Source: Pectobacterium carotovorum
Lineage (GTDB): Bacteria > Pseudomonadota > Gammaproteobacteria > Enterobacterales > Enterobacteriaceae
Assembly: GCF_033898505.1 (NCBI RefSeq)
Contig: NZ_JAXAFK010000001.1
Span: 1 to 64,000 of the forward strand
Direction of reading: 5' to 3'
DNA: 64,000 bases
Below are positions 18,499-28,437 of the stretch, in pieces. The notes beneath the pieces were generated by a model. The model was not told the origin of the DNA, ran no database searches, and was given only the letters and a program-made list of their open reading frames with translations. Made by a program: the position numbers and the translations under genes. How positions within the stretch are numbered: the stretch's first letter is position 1; the number at the start of each line of letters is the position of its first letter.

Positions 18499-19179
18499 AT
18501 GAATATTTTACTGGTCGATGACGACGTAGAGCTGGGCGATATGCTCTGTGAGTACCTGAATGCTGAAGGGTTTTCGACCTCACGGGTGCTGACGGGCAAA
18601 GAAGGCGTCGAGGGGGCGATGTCGGGGGATTACACCGCGATGATTCTGGATGTCATGCTGCCGGATATGAGCGGGATTGACGTGCTGCGTCAGATCAGAA
18701 AAAACCAGCAGCTGCCCGTTATTATGCTGACGGCGCGCGGTGACAACATCGACAGGGTCATCGGTCTGGAAATGGGCGCGGATGACTATATGCCCAAACC
18801 GTGCTACCCGCGTGAGCTGGTGGCAAGGCTGCGGGCGGTGCTACGTCGCTATGATGATCAGCCAAGTGCAAAGCGGGACGAGAGTCTGGCAGCCAGCGGC
18901 GATCTGGTATTAAACCCTGCGACGCGCATCAGCGAATGGCGCGGGAAGCCGTTTGATCTGACGGCGTCTGAATTTAATTTGCTGGAACTGTTGTTACGTT
19001 CCCCCGAGCGGGTGGTGTCAAAGGATGAGCTGTCCGAAAAATGTCTGGGGCGTCGCCGCGAAGCCTATGACCGCAGCGTGGACGTACACATCAGTAATAT
19101 TCGTCAGAAGCTTGGCGCATTGCCGGGCAACACCATGACGATTGAAACCGTACGCAGCGTGGGATACCGGATTCGCTGA
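18499..19179 (+). CDS. OmpR-family response regulator (CpxR-like)
   Basis: A 226-residue two-component regulator. The receiver domain has acidic residues DDD at 7-9, phosphoacceptor Asp51 (ILDVMLPD) and the conserved Lys in MPKPCYP. The C-terminal winged helix ends SVGYRIR. The receiver most resembles CpxR (LLVDDDxEL...VIMLTARG), but the effector domain differs enough that I treat it as a paralogue, not CpxR itself. Its stop overlaps the kinase ATG by one base. It is divergent from macAB, which makes macAB a natural target candidate; that is inference. Confidence 0.88.
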   Translation: MNILLVDDDVELGDMLCEYLNAEGFSTSRVLTGKEGVEGAMSGDYTAMILDVMLPDMSGIDVLRQIRKNQQLPVIMLTARGDNIDRVIGLEMGADDYMPKPCYPRELVARLRAVLRRYDDQPSAKRDESLAASGDLVLNPATRISEWRGKPFDLTASEFNLLELLLRSPERVVSKDELSEKCLGRRREAYDRSVDVHISNIRQKLGALPGNTMTIETVRSVGYRIR

Positions 19180-20546
19180 TGATGATTCGTGGAAGGCTTT
19201 TTTGGAAGATATTGCTCGGGTTCTGGCTGACGTTCCTCGTGATGTCTCAGTTGCTGTGGTTGGCTTTTTCTTTTTACGGCGAGCGCCATAAGCCGCTGGA
19301 AGAGATCGTGGTTTCCCGCATTGCGACGATGCAAACGGAGATGGTGGCGGCGGCGCTGCAACATGGCGGTCTGGGTGAGCTTAACGAGGTGATGTCGCTA
19401 CTGCCGCAGCAAGAACAGCAATATATTTCCGTCACGGAATCGCCATTGCCGCTGTCGGAGCAGGAATTGAATTCCGCCTCGCAGAATGCGATGTCTGGCG
19501 ATGATTTTGCACCGGGGCGACGTAACGCGCCGCGTGCTTCGCACATCATCAAGCAGGTCAGCGGGCCTGCCGGAAAGTGGTATCAGATACGCTATGACGC
19601 CGAACTGCTGCGCAGCGAGTTCCGTCCTCCTCGTCCGGTCGAGTTTCTTAACGTCCCCGTGCCGTTTGTCATCATCGCGGGGTTTGGCGGTCTGTTGTTC
19701 AGCTCGGTATTGGCATGGAGTCTGGCACGCCCGCTAAGCCAGATCCGAGCGGGGTTTGATCAGGTTGCGCAGGGCGATCTGAACGTGCGTCTGCTGCCGG
19801 TAATGCATAAGCGGCATGATGAAATCAGCGATGTGGCGCGTGATTTCGATTCCATGGTCGAACGGTTGGACAGCCTGGCCAGTGCGCGTGAACAGTTGCT
19901 TCATGATGTCTCGCACGAGCTGCGCTCCCCGCTGGCGCGTTTACAGCTCGCTATTGGGTTGATAAGACAGAACCCGGACAATGTAGAGAACTCCTTACAG
20001 CGTATTGAGCGCGAAGCGCTGCTGATGGATAAGATGATTGGCGAGCTGCTGACGCTGTCGCGCACCGAGCATTCTGGCATTGAGGAAGCCTATTTCGATT
20101 TACTGGGGCTGGTGACGGCCGTCGTCAACGATGCGCGCTATGAAGCGCAGGTCACTGGCGTCGAAATCCTGCTTGCGGCGGATGAAGACGAAGACTACAC
20201 GATTAAAGGCAATGCGGAACTGATGCGCAGGGCGGTCGATAACGTGATGCGCAACGCGCTCCGTTTTTCAGCGCCTGAACAGCAGGTTTCGGTGTCGCTT
20301 ATTGGCAATGAGCATGAGTGGACGATTCAGGTCGCCGATCAGGGGCCCGGCGTGGAGAAAAGTAAGCTCTCCAGCATCTTCGATCCTTTTATCCGTGTGG
20401 ATTCGCCGCTGTCTGGCAAAGGTTATGGGCTGGGACTGGCGATTACCCGCAAAGTGGTGCTGGCGCACGGTGGGCATATTGAGGCGGACAACGGCGAACA
20501 GCGTGGATTAGTGATTCGCCTGTGTGTGCCGCGCTGGAAAGCCTGA
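19179..20546 (+). CDS. Sensor histidine kinase (CpxA-like)
   Basis: A 455-residue membrane kinase, partner of the upstream regulator. TM1 is at about 9-30 (ILLGFWLTFLVMSQLLWLAF), then a periplasmic sensor domain of about 120 residues, TM2 at about 158-178, and a HAMP segment. The dimerisation helix has phosphoacceptor His near 245 in HDVSHELRSPLARLQ. ATPase boxes: N (DNVMRNALRF), G1 (DQGPGV), G2 (GKGYGLGLAI). The signal sensed is unknown; the sensor domain carries no motif I recognise. A strong hairpin follows. Confidence 0.88.
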   Translation: MMIRGRLFWKILLGFWLTFLVMSQLLWLAFSFYGERHKPLEEIVVSRIATMQTEMVAAALQHGGLGELNEVMSLLPQQEQQYISVTESPLPLSEQELNSASQNAMSGDDFAPGRRNAPRASHIIKQVSGPAGKWYQIRYDAELLRSEFRPPRPVEFLNVPVPFVIIAGFGGLLFSSVLAWSLARPLSQIRAGFDQVAQGDLNVRLLPVMHKRHDEISDVARDFDSMVERLDSLASAREQLLHDVSHELRSPLARLQLAIGLIRQNPDNVENSLQRIEREALLMDKMIGELLTLSRTEHSGIEEAYFDLLGLVTAVVNDARYEAQVTGVEILLAADEDEDYTIKGNAELMRRAVDNVMRNALRFSAPEQQVSVSLIGNEHEWTIQVADQGPGVEKSKLSSIFDPFIRVDSPLSGKGYGLGLAITRKVVLAHGGHIEADNGEQRGLVIRLCVPRWKA

Positions 20547-20582
20547 AACGAAAACGGCACCATCCGGGTGCCGTTTCGTGCA
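20547..20582. terminator. Bidirectional terminator between the kinase gene and crr
   Basis: Stem CGAAAACGGCACC / GGGTGCCGTTTCG with a 4-nt loop between convergent genes; A- and T-rich arms suit termination on both strands. Confidence 0.75.
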
Positions 20583-20612
20583 AACGTAGTAGACCATCCG
20601 TAGAAGGGCGGT

Positions 20613-21122
20613 TTACTTTTTGATACGGATAACCGGCGTTTCGCCGACAACGACCGTACCACTCAGTTTGGTCAATTCCTTGATTTCATCCATGTTGGAA
20701 ATAACCACTGGGGTCAGAGTAGACTTCGCTTTTTCTTCCAGCAGAGCCAGGTCAAACTCGATAACGAGATCGCCTTTCTTCACGCGCTGGCCTTCTTCGG
20801 CGATGCGCTTGAAGCCTTCGCCTTTCAATTCAACGGTATCAATACCAAAGTGCACAAACAGCTCAATGCCGCTGTCAGACTCGATGGAAAACGCATGGTT
20901 GGTTTCAAAAATCTTACCGATGGTGCCGTCTACCGGTGCGACAATCTTGTTGCCAGTTGGCTTGATGGCAATACCGTCACCGACGATTTTCTCTGCGAAT
21001 ACGACATCAGGAACATCTTCAATATTGACGATTTCACCGGACAGCGGGGCAATGATTTCGATGCTGCCAGTGTCTTTTTTGTCGTCAGAAACCAGAGATT
21101 TCAATTTATCGAACAAACCCAT
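20613..21122 (-). CDS. crr: Glucose-specific PTS enzyme IIA (Crr)
   Basis: A 169-residue phosphocarrier that takes phosphate from HPr, passes it to IIBC-Glc, and regulates adenylate cyclase and non-PTS permeases. Active-site His90 lies in LFVHFGIDT, with supporting His75 in NHAFSIE. The N-terminus [16 protein letters not shown] is the amphipathic membrane-binding helix of the family. Nearly identical in length to E. coli Crr (169). It is third in ptsH-ptsI-crr, but the ptsI-crr gap is 149 bp because of a decayed repeat; about 40 bp is normal in E. coli. Confidence 0.97.
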   Translation of the reverse strand: MGLFDKLKSLVSDDKKDTGSIEIIAPLSGEIVNIEDVPDVVFAEKIVGDGIAIKPTGNKIVAPVDGTIGKIFETNHAFSIESDSGIELFVHFGIDTVELKGEGFKRIAEEGQRVKKGDLVIEFDLALLEEKAKSTLTPVVISNMDEIKELTKLSGTVVVGETPVIRIKK

Positions 21123-21163
21123 GATTCTCTCCTAAGCATTAATATTGGGCCAGCGTATACCCT

Positions 21164-21263
21164 AATCTTTCAAGTCATTGTGGCATTGGCTTTCTTCGCT
21201 ACCCCGACTGCGATGATATCGCCTGTCGGGGGTGCTGATCGCCACCTTGAAACCTATTAGGTA
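21164..21263. repeat. Decayed ERIC-like palindrome between ptsI and crr
   Basis: Starts GTATACCCTAATCTTTCAAG and ends CCTTGAAACCTATTAGGTA, forming imperfect inverted ends, with a central CCCCGAC...GTCGGGG hairpin. The flanks and internal TTGGCT...CGCTACCCCG align with ERIC sequence at reduced identity. It would fold in the ptsHI-crr transcript and could shield or process the crr message. Confidence 0.6.
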
Positions 21264-21271
21264 AAGCAGAA

Positions 21272-22999
21272 TCAGCAGAGCGTTTTTTCTTTAATGAAGC
21301 GGCTCACCAGATTGCTTAACTCTTGTGCTGTCGGTTGAGCTAATGCCTGCTCCGCCAGCGCCTTCGCATCTTCGTAATTCGCATTACGGATGATTTTCTT
21401 GATGCTCGGGATAGAGATCGCACTCATGCTGAATTCGTCCAGACCCATTCCCAATAACAGTAGTGTAGCACGTTCGTCACCGGCGAGCTCACCACACATC
21501 CCTGTCCACTTGCCTTCGGCATGAGACGCATCGATAACCTGCTTAATCAGGGTAAGGACGGCTGGGGACATCGGGTTATAGAGATGAGAAATCAGCTCAT
21601 TACCGCGATCAACTGCCAGAGTATACTGGGTTAAGTCATTTGTCCCAATACTAAAGAAGTCGACTTCTTTGGCTAAATGTGGCGCGATTGCGGCAGCGGC
21701 AGGGGTTTCAACCATCACGCCGACTTCAATGCTTTCGTCGAAGGCTTTACCTTCTTCTCTCAGCTGCGCTTTCAGCATCTCCAGTTCGGCTTTCAGCTCA
21801 CGCACTTCTTCCACGGAGATAATCATCGGGAACATGATACGCAGTTTGCCAAAGCTGGACGCGCGCAGAATGGCACGCAGCTGGGCGTGCAGGATTTCTT
21901 TACGATCCAGACAGATACGGATAGCACGCCAGCCAAGGAACGGGTTCTCTTCCTTCGGCAGGTTCATGTAAGGGAGATCTTTGTCGCCGCCGATATCCAT
22001 GGTACGGACGATAACTGCCTGAGCGCCAACGGCTTCGGCAACTGCTTTATACGCCTGGAATTGCTCTTCTTCGGTAGGCAGGGAGTCACGATCCATGAAC
22101 AGGAATTCGGTACGGTACAGGCCGACACCTTCTGCACCGTTACGCTCAGCACCAGCGACATCACGCACGGTACCGATGTTGGCACAGACTTCAACCTGAT
22201 GACCATCCAGCGTGATGGCTGGCAGATCTTTCAGCTTGGCCAGCTCATACTTTTCAGCGTTGTACTGTTGCTGAATGGCTTTTAATTCTTCAATTTTTTC
22301 CGCGGTCGGATTCTGATAGATCTGGTTGTTTACGGCATCCAGAATCAGATAGTCGCCATTTTTGACCTGACGGGTCACATCGGTCGTGCCGACGATCGCA
22401 GGCAGTTCCAGCGAGCGGGCCATAATGGAGGTGTGGGACGTGCGGCCACCGAGATCGGTAATGAAGCCCAGCACTTTGTCCAGATTCAGCTGCGCGGTTT
22501 CTGACGGCGTCAGATCCGTTGCAACCAGAATGACTTCATCCTGAATATCGCCCAGATCGACGATGGTCATATTGAGAATGTTGCGTAGCAAACGCTTCCC
22601 GATATCACGCATGTCTGCGGCGCGTTCTTTCAGATATTCATCATCAAGCTCTTCCAGTGCTTTAGCCTGGTTTTCGATAACGGAAAACGCAGCGGCATCG
22701 GCGGAAGCATGTTCATCTTTAATCAGGGCTATGATTTCCTGCTCGAACTCTTCATCTTCCAGCAACATGATGTGGCCTTCGAAGATGGCTTCTTTCTCTG
22801 CGCCCAGCGTCTCGCCCGCTTTCTTCTTGATAGCTTCCAACTGTGCGGATGCTTTGGAACGGCCAGTCAGAAAACGTTCAATTTCCTGCTCCACCTGATC
22901 CGCAGAGATTTTTTTCCGGTTGATGATAATTTCATCTTCTTTCAGTAACAGTGCCTTACCAAAAGCAATTCCCGGTGATACTAATATGCCTGAAATCAT
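21272..22999 (-). CDS. ptsI: PTS enzyme I (PtsI)
   Basis: A 575-residue general PTS phosphotransferase that moves phosphate from phosphoenolpyruvate to HPr. Phospho-His189 is in [18 protein letters not shown]. The PEP-binding barrel shows [12 protein letters not shown] and the catalytic-cysteine loop [13 protein letters not shown]. Length equals E. coli enzyme I (575). It follows ptsH by 46 bp on the minus strand and precedes crr. Confidence 0.98.
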   Translation of the reverse strand: MISGILVSPGIAFGKALLLKEDEIIINRKKISADQVEQEIERFLTGRSKASAQLEAIKKKAGETLGAEKEAIFEGHIMLLEDEEFEQEIIALIKDEHASADAAAFSVIENQAKALEELDDEYLKERAADMRDIGKRLLRNILNMTIVDLGDIQDEVILVATDLTPSETAQLNLDKVLGFITDLGGRTSHTSIMARSLELPAIVGTTDVTRQVKNGDYLILDAVNNQIYQNPTAEKIEELKAIQQQYNAEKYELAKLKDLPAITLDGHQVEVCANIGTVRDVAGAERNGAEGVGLYRTEFLFMDRDSLPTEEEQFQAYKAVAEAVGAQAVIVRTMDIGGDKDLPYMNLPKEENPFLGWRAIRICLDRKEILHAQLRAILRASSFGKLRIMFPMIISVEEVRELKAELEMLKAQLREEGKAFDESIEVGVMVETPAAAAIAPHLAKEVDFFSIGTNDLTQYTLAVDRGNELISHLYNPMSPAVLTLIKQVIDASHAEGKWTGMCGELAGDERATLLLLGMGLDEFSMSAISIPSIKKIIRNANYEDAKALAEQALAQPTAQELSNLVSRFIKEKTLC

Positions 23000-23045
23000 A
23001 ACCCTACCTTACTCGATTCTGATGTTCACTAAAAAGACCCGTTGC

Positions 23046-23303
23046 TTACTCGAGCTCGGCCATCAGCTTAACCAGATGTTCAACCGCTTTTTGTTCGTCT
23101 TCGCCTTCCGCAGCGATGGTAACCACAGTTCCTTGGGTTAAGCCGAGTGTTTGTAATTTGAACAGGCTTTTGGCGCTAGCGCTCTTACCGTTGGACGTCA
23201 CGGTGATTTCAGAAGTGAAGCCTTTGGCTTCTTTGACGAACTGAGCAGCGGGACGAGTGTGCAGGCCATTCGGTGCGGTGATAGTCACTTCTTGCTGGAA
23301 CAT
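23046..23303 (-). CDS. ptsH: Phosphocarrier protein HPr
   Basis: An 85-residue HPr with phospho-His15 in [10 protein letters not shown] and regulatory Ser46 in SAKSLFKLQ. The open frame extends 5 codons further from a TTG, but the ATG at 23303 gives the standard [19 protein letters not shown] start with GGGG upstream. First gene of ptsHI-crr. Confidence 0.98.
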   Translation of the reverse strand: MFQQEVTITAPNGLHTRPAAQFVKEAKGFTSEITVTSNGKSASAKSLFKLQTLGLTQGTVVTIAAEGEDEQKAVEHLVKLMAELE

Positions 23304-23690
23304 GCTTTTTTTCCCCAACTTATGGATTAGATTAATGTTGTGGAACTAAAGTTTAGCTGATTCACTGAACTTTAGCCTGTTTGGTTAGCTCCTGATTTAT
23401 GTTACAGGGGCGGGCCACGATGCGACAAGAAAACCGTCAAACGTATTTCCTGGATAAAATACCATCAAATACCGTCGCCCCCGCTACCCATTATCTTAAC
23501 CTCGGTCGCAAAACGGCGATGTGGCTATCGTGCGCAGGAAAAAAACGTTCTGCGCAGGACAAAAAACAATGTGATGGGGCGTGGTATTTGTCTGACATTA
23601 ATTTCACGCATCAAAATAATTGTTCGGTTAAATACTAAACCTGATGTAGAAAAGCAATCTGTATGTGGTGGAAAGTTTGAAGTGTGCCAC
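23304..23690. promoter_or_regulatory. ptsH upstream region
   Basis: No convincing gene in this 387-bp space. It must hold the ptsH promoters. On the ptsH strand a mirror motif CTAAAGTT...AACTTTAG at 23347-23376 could form a leader hairpin or an operator. CRP and Mlc sites are expected from E. coli, but I see only a weak CRP-like half site near 23600. An open frame at 23399-23638 (+) has no ribosome-binding site and unconvincing composition. Confidence 0.4.
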
Positions 23691-23718
23691 AAAAAAGCAC
23701 CTAAATAGGTGCTTTTTT
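23691..23718. terminator. Terminator downstream of cysK
   Basis: Near-perfect A6-GCACCTA ... TAGGTGC-T6 hairpin. Reading leftward it ends the cysK transcript 39 nt after the stop, and its symmetry would allow it to work in both directions. Confidence 0.88.
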
Positions 23719-23757
23719 AACACATTGGTCACTTGTTGTTCGAGTGCGGCCGGGAGA

Positions 23758-24726
23758 TTATTGTTGCAGTTCCTGCTCGGTAAACAGGTCGGCAAAGAGT
23801 GCCGTGCTGAGGTAACGTTCGCCGGAAGAAGGCAGAATCACAACGATGGTTTTGCCTTCAAACTCTTTCTCTTTGAGCAAATTCAGCGCTGCGGCAACGG
23901 CGGCACCGGAAGAAATCCCAGCCAGAATGCCTTCTTCTTCCATCAAACGGCGTGCGGTGCTGATCGCTTCTTCATTTGTCACTTTCTCTACGCGGTCAAT
24001 CAGTTTCAGATCCAGGTTACCCGGAATGAAACCCGCGCCGATGCCCTGAATCTTGTGCGGGCCTGGTTTCAGCTCTTCGCCAGCCAGCGCCTGAGTGATT
24101 ACCGGTGAATCGGTTGGTTCAACCGCCACGCTGATGATAGCTTTGCCTTTGGTGTTCTTGATGTAGCGGCTGACACCGGTCAGCGTACCGCCGGTACCGA
24201 CGCCGGAGATAAAGACATCAACCTGACCATCTGTGTCTTCCCAGATTTCAGGACCGGTAGTTTTCTCATGAATTTCTGGGTTAGCGGGGTTGCTGAACTG
24301 CTGTAGCAGCAGATAACGGCTCGGATCGCTGGCGACAATCTCTTCCGCTTTGGCGATGGCACCTTTCATACCTTTCGCGCCTTCGGTCAGCACCAGATTG
24401 GCACCCAGCGCTTTCAGCAACTTACGGCGCTCGATGCTCATGGTTTCCGGCATGGTGAGCGTGAGTTTGTAACCGCGAGCCGCTGCGACGTAGGCCAGAG
24501 CAATCCCTGTGTTTCCGCTGGTAGGTTCAACCAGCTCAATGCCTGGTTTTAGAACGCCGCGTTTTTCTGCATCCCAAATCAGGTTGGAGCCGATACGGCA
24601 TTTTACGCTGAAGCTGGGGTTGCGGGATTCCACTTTAGCCAGAATGCGTCCGTTGCCGATACGGTTCAGGCGAACCAGCGGCGTATGGCCGATTGTGAAA
24701 GAATTGTCTTCGTAGATCTTGCTCAT
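23758..24726 (-). CDS. cysK: Cysteine synthase A CysK
   Basis: A 322-residue O-acetylserine sulfhydrylase. The PLP lysine lies in [11 protein letters not shown], the phosphate loop is [10 protein letters not shown], and the regulatory glycine-rich loop is [10 protein letters not shown]. It uses sulfide and dominates aerobic cysteine synthesis, complementing CysM at 14.2 kb. Length matches E. coli CysK (323). It lies between ptsH and cysZ as in E. coli. The 160-bp upstream region is AT-rich and should contain a CysB-activated promoter. Confidence 0.97.
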   Translation of the reverse strand: MSKIYEDNSFTIGHTPLVRLNRIGNGRILAKVESRNPSFSVKCRIGSNLIWDAEKRGVLKPGIELVEPTSGNTGIALAYVAAARGYKLTLTMPETMSIERRKLLKALGANLVLTEGAKGMKGAIAKAEEIVASDPSRYLLLQQFSNPANPEIHEKTTGPEIWEDTDGQVDVFISGVGTGGTLTGVSRYIKNTKGKAIISVAVEPTDSPVITQALAGEELKPGPHKIQGIGAGFIPGNLDLKLIDRVEKVTNEEAISTARRLMEEEGILAGISSGAAVAAALNLLKEKEFEGKTIVVILPSSGERYLSTALFADLFTEQELQQ

Positions 24727-24853
24727 AGCCTGTCCTTATAACTGTATGAAATTTTTGCGAACATAGAGAGAATACTCGTTCACACCTTTCAGTGAAGTAA
24801 AGAATTGCTATATCGTTATGTTCTTAAGAAATATCTTTTCATTACAATAGAAA

Positions 24854-24877
24854 GCACTGGCTGTGATCAGCCAGTGC
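24854..24877 (-). terminator. Terminator downstream of cysZ
   Basis: Perfect 9-bp stem GCACTGGCT/AGCCAGTGC with a 6-nt loop, followed on the minus strand by TTTCTATTG. It closes the cysZ transcript. Confidence 0.75.
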
Positions 24878-24888
24878 ACATGCGCTTT

Positions 24889-25701
24889 TTATGACGCTTT
24901 TTTCGGCAGCGTTGCAGACAGATCCCGATAGCGATCGACCCACAGTTGCGTTGCGCCACATACCGCGACGGGCATGATGACCAGATTCAAAAAAGGCACC
25001 AGCGTAAACAGGCTGACCAGAGCGCCAAACTGCATATTGGCGACCTTGTGGCGGCGTAATGCTTGCCGCATGGTGGAAAAGCCCACTTTGTGGTTATCAA
25101 ACGGATAATCGCAGTACTGAATCGCCAGCATCCACGCGCTGAACAGGAACCACAGCACCGGCGCGACAGTTTGCCCGATGCCGGGGATGAAATAGAGGAG
25201 CAATAGCACAATCGCGCGTGGCAGGTAATACGCCAGCTTTTGAACTTCACGCTTCATAATCCGCGGGACATCCTTGGCGATGCCGAGCATGCCGCTGTCC
25301 GGCAGCGTCTGGCCGGTTAATTTTGCTTCCAATTGCTCCGCCAATAAGCCGTTAAACGGTGCGGCGATAAAATTGGCGATAGTACTGAATAGGTAGCTGA
25401 ATACCAGCAGGATGGAGAGGACGGCGAGTGGCCAAATGAGGTAGCTAAGCCATTGCAGCCAGCTCGGAATGTGGCTCATGAGCTGGGGAATCCAATCATT
25501 CAAGCGGGTGAAAAGCCACCAGAAAGCACCGCCCATCAGCACGATGTTCATGAGTAAGGGAAGGATGACGAAACGTCGGATGCCCGGCAGTGAGATCAAA
25601 CGCCATCCGGCAAGAAAATAGTGTATTCCGCTACGAACCTGGCCTGCGGTGTTGCCGTAAGACGGTTTTTCGAAAGACATAGTGACAATATACTCAGTCA
25701 T
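24889..25701 (-). CDS. cysZ: Sulfate permease CysZ
   Basis: An inner-membrane sulfate transporter of the CysZ family (270 residues as opened; 263 if it starts at the second ATG, end 25680, reading MSFEKPSYG). Neither start has a strong Shine-Dalgarno, so the exact N-terminus is open. Family landmarks: [47 protein letters not shown] and [15 protein letters not shown]. It supplies sulfate for cysteine synthesis next door to cysK and offers a second sulfate entry route besides CysPTW. Divergent from zipA. Confidence 0.94.
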   Translation of the reverse strand: MTEYIVTMSFEKPSYGNTAGQVRSGIHYFLAGWRLISLPGIRRFVILPLLMNIVLMGGAFWWLFTRLNDWIPQLMSHIPSWLQWLSYLIWPLAVLSILLVFSYLFSTIANFIAAPFNGLLAEQLEAKLTGQTLPDSGMLGIAKDVPRIMKREVQKLAYYLPRAIVLLLLYFIPGIGQTVAPVLWFLFSAWMLAIQYCDYPFDNHKVGFSTMRQALRRHKVANMQFGALVSLFTLVPFLNLVIMPVAVCGATQLWVDRYRDLSATLPKKAS

Positions 25702-25904
25702 TTGTTTGTTGAGGCATCATATCGGGATGATCTTATGCTGACTAGCCCGCATTTGGATGAAAAAACAGCAAAAAAGTGCGTTGTATCTATCTTTATTGTC
25801 ATAAAGTACCGTGCAGGCTTGCACTTGTGTACTCAGGCAAATAGAGTTAGTAGTATAAGTATTTGCCGTGGTGGCAATGTATTGTTGGAACAATTGGGAT
25901 AGCA

Positions 25905-26945
25905 ATGATGCAGGACTTGCGTCTGATATTAATCGTTGTTGGCGCGATCGCTATAATAGCGCTTTTACTGCACGGCTTGTGGACTAGCCGTAAAGAGCGC
26001 TCGTCCCTTTTTCGTGACCGCCCGGTTAAACGCGCAAAGAAAGCGCGTGATGAAACGCCGCTTGACGAGCTGGATGAAGGCGTTGGCGAAGTTCGCGTGA
26101 AGGGTGCGCGTCCGCAACAGAATGAGCCCTCATTTGGCAGCGCGTCATTTGACAACTCGTCATTTGATAACCGTCCATTTGATAATCAGTCATTTGATAA
26201 TAACAGTGCTCGTGAAGAGATTCGCCCAGAGGCGAAATCGCCGTTCGAGCATCTGTCTCCCGTCTCTTCTTACGATCCTTTACTGGATGAAGCCACGCCG
26301 GTGGATTCTCCGCGTTCACAGGTGCGTGGCGATAGCAACCCGCAGGTTGTCAATCCCAGAGAAACGCCTACCCAGCCGAACATTGACACACCGCGTGAGT
26401 CATTTGCATATGATGCGCCGCCATCTACCCCGCAGCAGCCTGCTGCGCATTCGCTGCATGAGAAGGTTCAACCTGCGCCTGCGCAGCCTCAGCAACCCGC
26501 TGAGCCTGTTGAACCCGTAGCGGCAAAAGAAGCGGTTCTGGTGCTGCACGTCGTGGCGCATCAGGGCGGAGTTATTGGCGGCGAACTGCTGTTGCAGAGC
26601 CTGCTTCAGGCCGGTTTCCAGTTTGGTGAAATGAACATTTTCCATCGTCATGTGAACCCAGCGGGTGCCGGTCCGGTGTTGTTCAGCCTGGCGAATATGG
26701 TTAAACCTGGTTCGTTTAATGTGGACGCGATGTCCGAATTCTCGACGCCCGGCGTGTCCATTTTCATGATGGTGCCGTCTTACGGCGACGCCAGCCAAAA
26801 CTTTAAACTGATGTTACAGTCTGCGCAGCGTATTGCCGACGATGTTGGCGGCGTGGTGCAGGATGATGAGCGTCGCATGATGACGCCGCAGAAGGTTGAA
26901 TCCTACAAAGCCCGCATTCGCGATGTGCTGAAAGCCAACGTCTGA
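25905..26945 (+). CDS. zipA: Cell-division protein ZipA
   Basis: A 346-residue divisome protein that tethers FtsZ to the membrane. It has an N-terminal anchor ([24 protein letters not shown]), a basic segment ([18 protein letters not shown]), a long Pro/Gln-rich linker, and the C-terminal FtsZ-binding domain from about residue 208 ([19 protein letters not shown]). The open frame starts at 25863, but the ATG at 25905 matches E. coli and follows GGGA by 5 nt. The linker carries a 15-bp tandem repeat. In E. coli ligA follows zipA; here a terminator and a transporter gene follow. Confidence 0.95.
   Translation: MMQDLRLILIVVGAIAIIALLLHGLWTSRKERSSLFRDRPVKRAKKARDETPLDELDEGVGEVRVKGARPQQNEPSFGSASFDNSSFDNRPFDNQSFDNNSAREEIRPEAKSPFEHLSPVSSYDPLLDEATPVDSPRSQVRGDSNPQVVNPRETPTQPNIDTPRESFAYDAPPSTPQQPAAHSLHEKVQPAPAQPQQPAEPVEPVAAKEAVLVLHVVAHQGGVIGGELLLQSLLQAGFQFGEMNIFHRHVNPAGAGPVLFSLANMVKPGSFNVDAMSEFSTPGVSIFMMVPSYGDASQNFKLMLQSAQRIADDVGGVVQDDERRMMTPQKVESYKARIRDVLKANV
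26128..26202 (+). repeat. Five 15-bp tandem repeats inside zipA
   Basis: Five in-frame units of about 15 bp with core TCATTTGATAA, coding for (S/P)-F-(D/G)-(N/S)-x at roughly ZipA residues 75-99. The last four units are close copies. It lies in the disordered linker, where length change would be tolerated. Confidence 0.88.
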
Positions 26946-26978
26946 CAGCATAAAGTTTGTGAATGCTGTGGGTGAGAG

Positions 26979-27006
26979 AAGCCTCCGTTAGTGGAGGCTT
27001 TTTTTA
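26979..27006 (+). terminator. Intrinsic terminator after zipA
   Basis: 8-bp stem AAGCCTCC/GGAGGCTT with a 6-nt loop and a long T-run. Confidence 0.9.
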
Positions 27007-27058
27007 TTCTTCGACCCGGCCGTGGTGTGGTGTAAAAAGCAAGAAAAGGTGAAACGTT

Positions 27059-28312
27059 GTGAGTGAAGTAAAAGGATTAAAACAAGAGCTTGGTCTGATT
27101 CAGGGCGTGGGACTGCTTTCTACTTCTCTGCTGGGGACCGGCGTGTTTGCGGTTCCTGCTCTGGTCGCACAGCTGGCGCAGCAGGATAGCCTGTGGGCGT
27201 GGCCGATCTTGATTCTGTTTGTTTTTCCTATCGCTATTGGCTTTGCCGCACTGGGGCAACATTTTCCTAATGCGGGCGGCGCAGCACACTTTGTTAATCT
27301 GGCCTTTGGGCCGCGTATGGCGCGAGTGACCGGCTGGTTATTTCTTTCCGTTATTCCGCTGGGGTTACCCGCTGCTTTGCAGATTGCTGCTGGGTTTTGG
27401 CAGGCAGCATTTGGCTGGAGCGATCTGGGGTTGCTCTGCGTACAGTTGCTGACGCTGGGCGGCATCTGGCTGCTTGGCCTGCGCAGTGCAGGGTCCAGCG
27501 CCAACATTCAGATCGTTATCGCGATGTTGGTGGTGGGGTTGGTTGCTGCGATCTGGTGGCAGGGCGATATTACGCCCGCACACATTCCCTGGCCGTCGGT
27601 ACAGGATCTGTCATGGTCTAACACCTTCGGCGCGCTGGCCGTGATGTTCTGGTGCTTCGTGGGTCTTGAAGCGTTTGCCCATATGGCGACGGAGTTTCGG
27701 GTGCCGGAGCGGGATTTCCCACGGGCTTTACTTATCGGCATGCTGGTTGCCGGCGCGGTTTACTGGGGATGCACGGTGGCGGTATTGCATTTTAAGGCTT
27801 ACGGCGAAGGGATTGCCGCAACGGCTTCACTACCGGGTATTGTCGTGCAGCTGTTTGGTGAACATGCGCTGTGGATTGCCTGTTTTGTCGGGTATCTGGC
27901 CTGCTTTGCCAGCGTGAATATCTACACCCAGGGATTTGCCCGTCTCGTCTGGTCGCAGGCATCAAGAGGAAGTGCATTGGCAAAGCTGTCCGCGGGGCAG
28001 GCGCCGGTAAATGCGCTGTCGGTTGTGGTGACCTGTTGTCTGGTGTGCTGCCTGTTGATTTACTGGCTCAGGCTACCGCTGGATATGCTGATTGTGTACG
28101 CGAACGGCATCTTTGTACTGATCTATCTGCTGTGTATGCTGGCCGGATGGCGTTTGCTGAAAGGGCGTGCGCGCGTGATGGCGGCAATCGGGGGCCTGCT
28201 CTGCTGTGCGCTGTTGCTGATGATAGGCTGGAAATCTCTATATGCATTAATCATGCTGGCGGTGCTATGGCTGGTCCTGCCGCGCAAGTCGGTTGAACTG
28301 GTTTCTCACTGA
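27059..28312 (+). CDS. yjeH: Amino-acid transporter YjeH-like (methionine/branched-chain exporter)
   Basis: A 417-residue APC-superfamily transporter with about 12 membrane helices. It matches E. coli YjeH along its length (GLLSTSLLGTGVFAVPAL, GWLFLSVIPLGLPAALQIAAGF, VMFWCFVGLEAFAHMATEF, GWKSLYALIMLAVLWL). YjeH exports L-methionine and branched-chain amino acids in E. coli, where it lies elsewhere in the chromosome. The start is GTG with AAGG upstream. It occupies the place next to zipA where ligA stands in E. coli; it is an independent unit between two hairpins. Confidence 0.9.
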   Translation: MSEVKGLKQELGLIQGVGLLSTSLLGTGVFAVPALVAQLAQQDSLWAWPILILFVFPIAIGFAALGQHFPNAGGAAHFVNLAFGPRMARVTGWLFLSVIPLGLPAALQIAAGFWQAAFGWSDLGLLCVQLLTLGGIWLLGLRSAGSSANIQIVIAMLVVGLVAAIWWQGDITPAHIPWPSVQDLSWSNTFGALAVMFWCFVGLEAFAHMATEFRVPERDFPRALLIGMLVAGAVYWGCTVAVLHFKAYGEGIAATASLPGIVVQLFGEHALWIACFVGYLACFASVNIYTQGFARLVWSQASRGSALAKLSAGQAPVNALSVVVTCCLVCCLLIYWLRLPLDMLIVYANGIFVLIYLLCMLAGWRLLKGRARVMAAIGGLLCCALLLMIGWKSLYALIMLAVLWLVLPRKSVELVSH

Positions 28313-28375
28313 GCCGTTGATTCTGAATTCTGTGGCGTGAAATCTGCGCTTCGGATATGCGGGGTAGGGAATTGA

Positions 28376-28399
28376 GCAGCGCCCTGATTAGGGCGCTGC
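28376..28399. terminator. Hairpin between convergent yjeH and ubiK
   Basis: Perfect 10-bp stem GCAGCGCCCT/AGGGCGCTGC with a 4-nt loop. No T-run on either side, so termination may be partial or Rho-assisted. Confidence 0.6.
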
Positions 28400-28437
28400 A
28401 TTGCGATGATGACGAGCTCTTGTGATGAGAAGAGTTG

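Noticed and set aside
23399..23638. 79-residue open frame upstream of ptsH
   Set aside because: No ribosome-binding site, no recognisable domain, and it overlaps the ptsH promoter region.
26128..26202. CRISPR-like repeat
   Set aside because: Contiguous 15-bp in-frame units without spacers, inside zipA.
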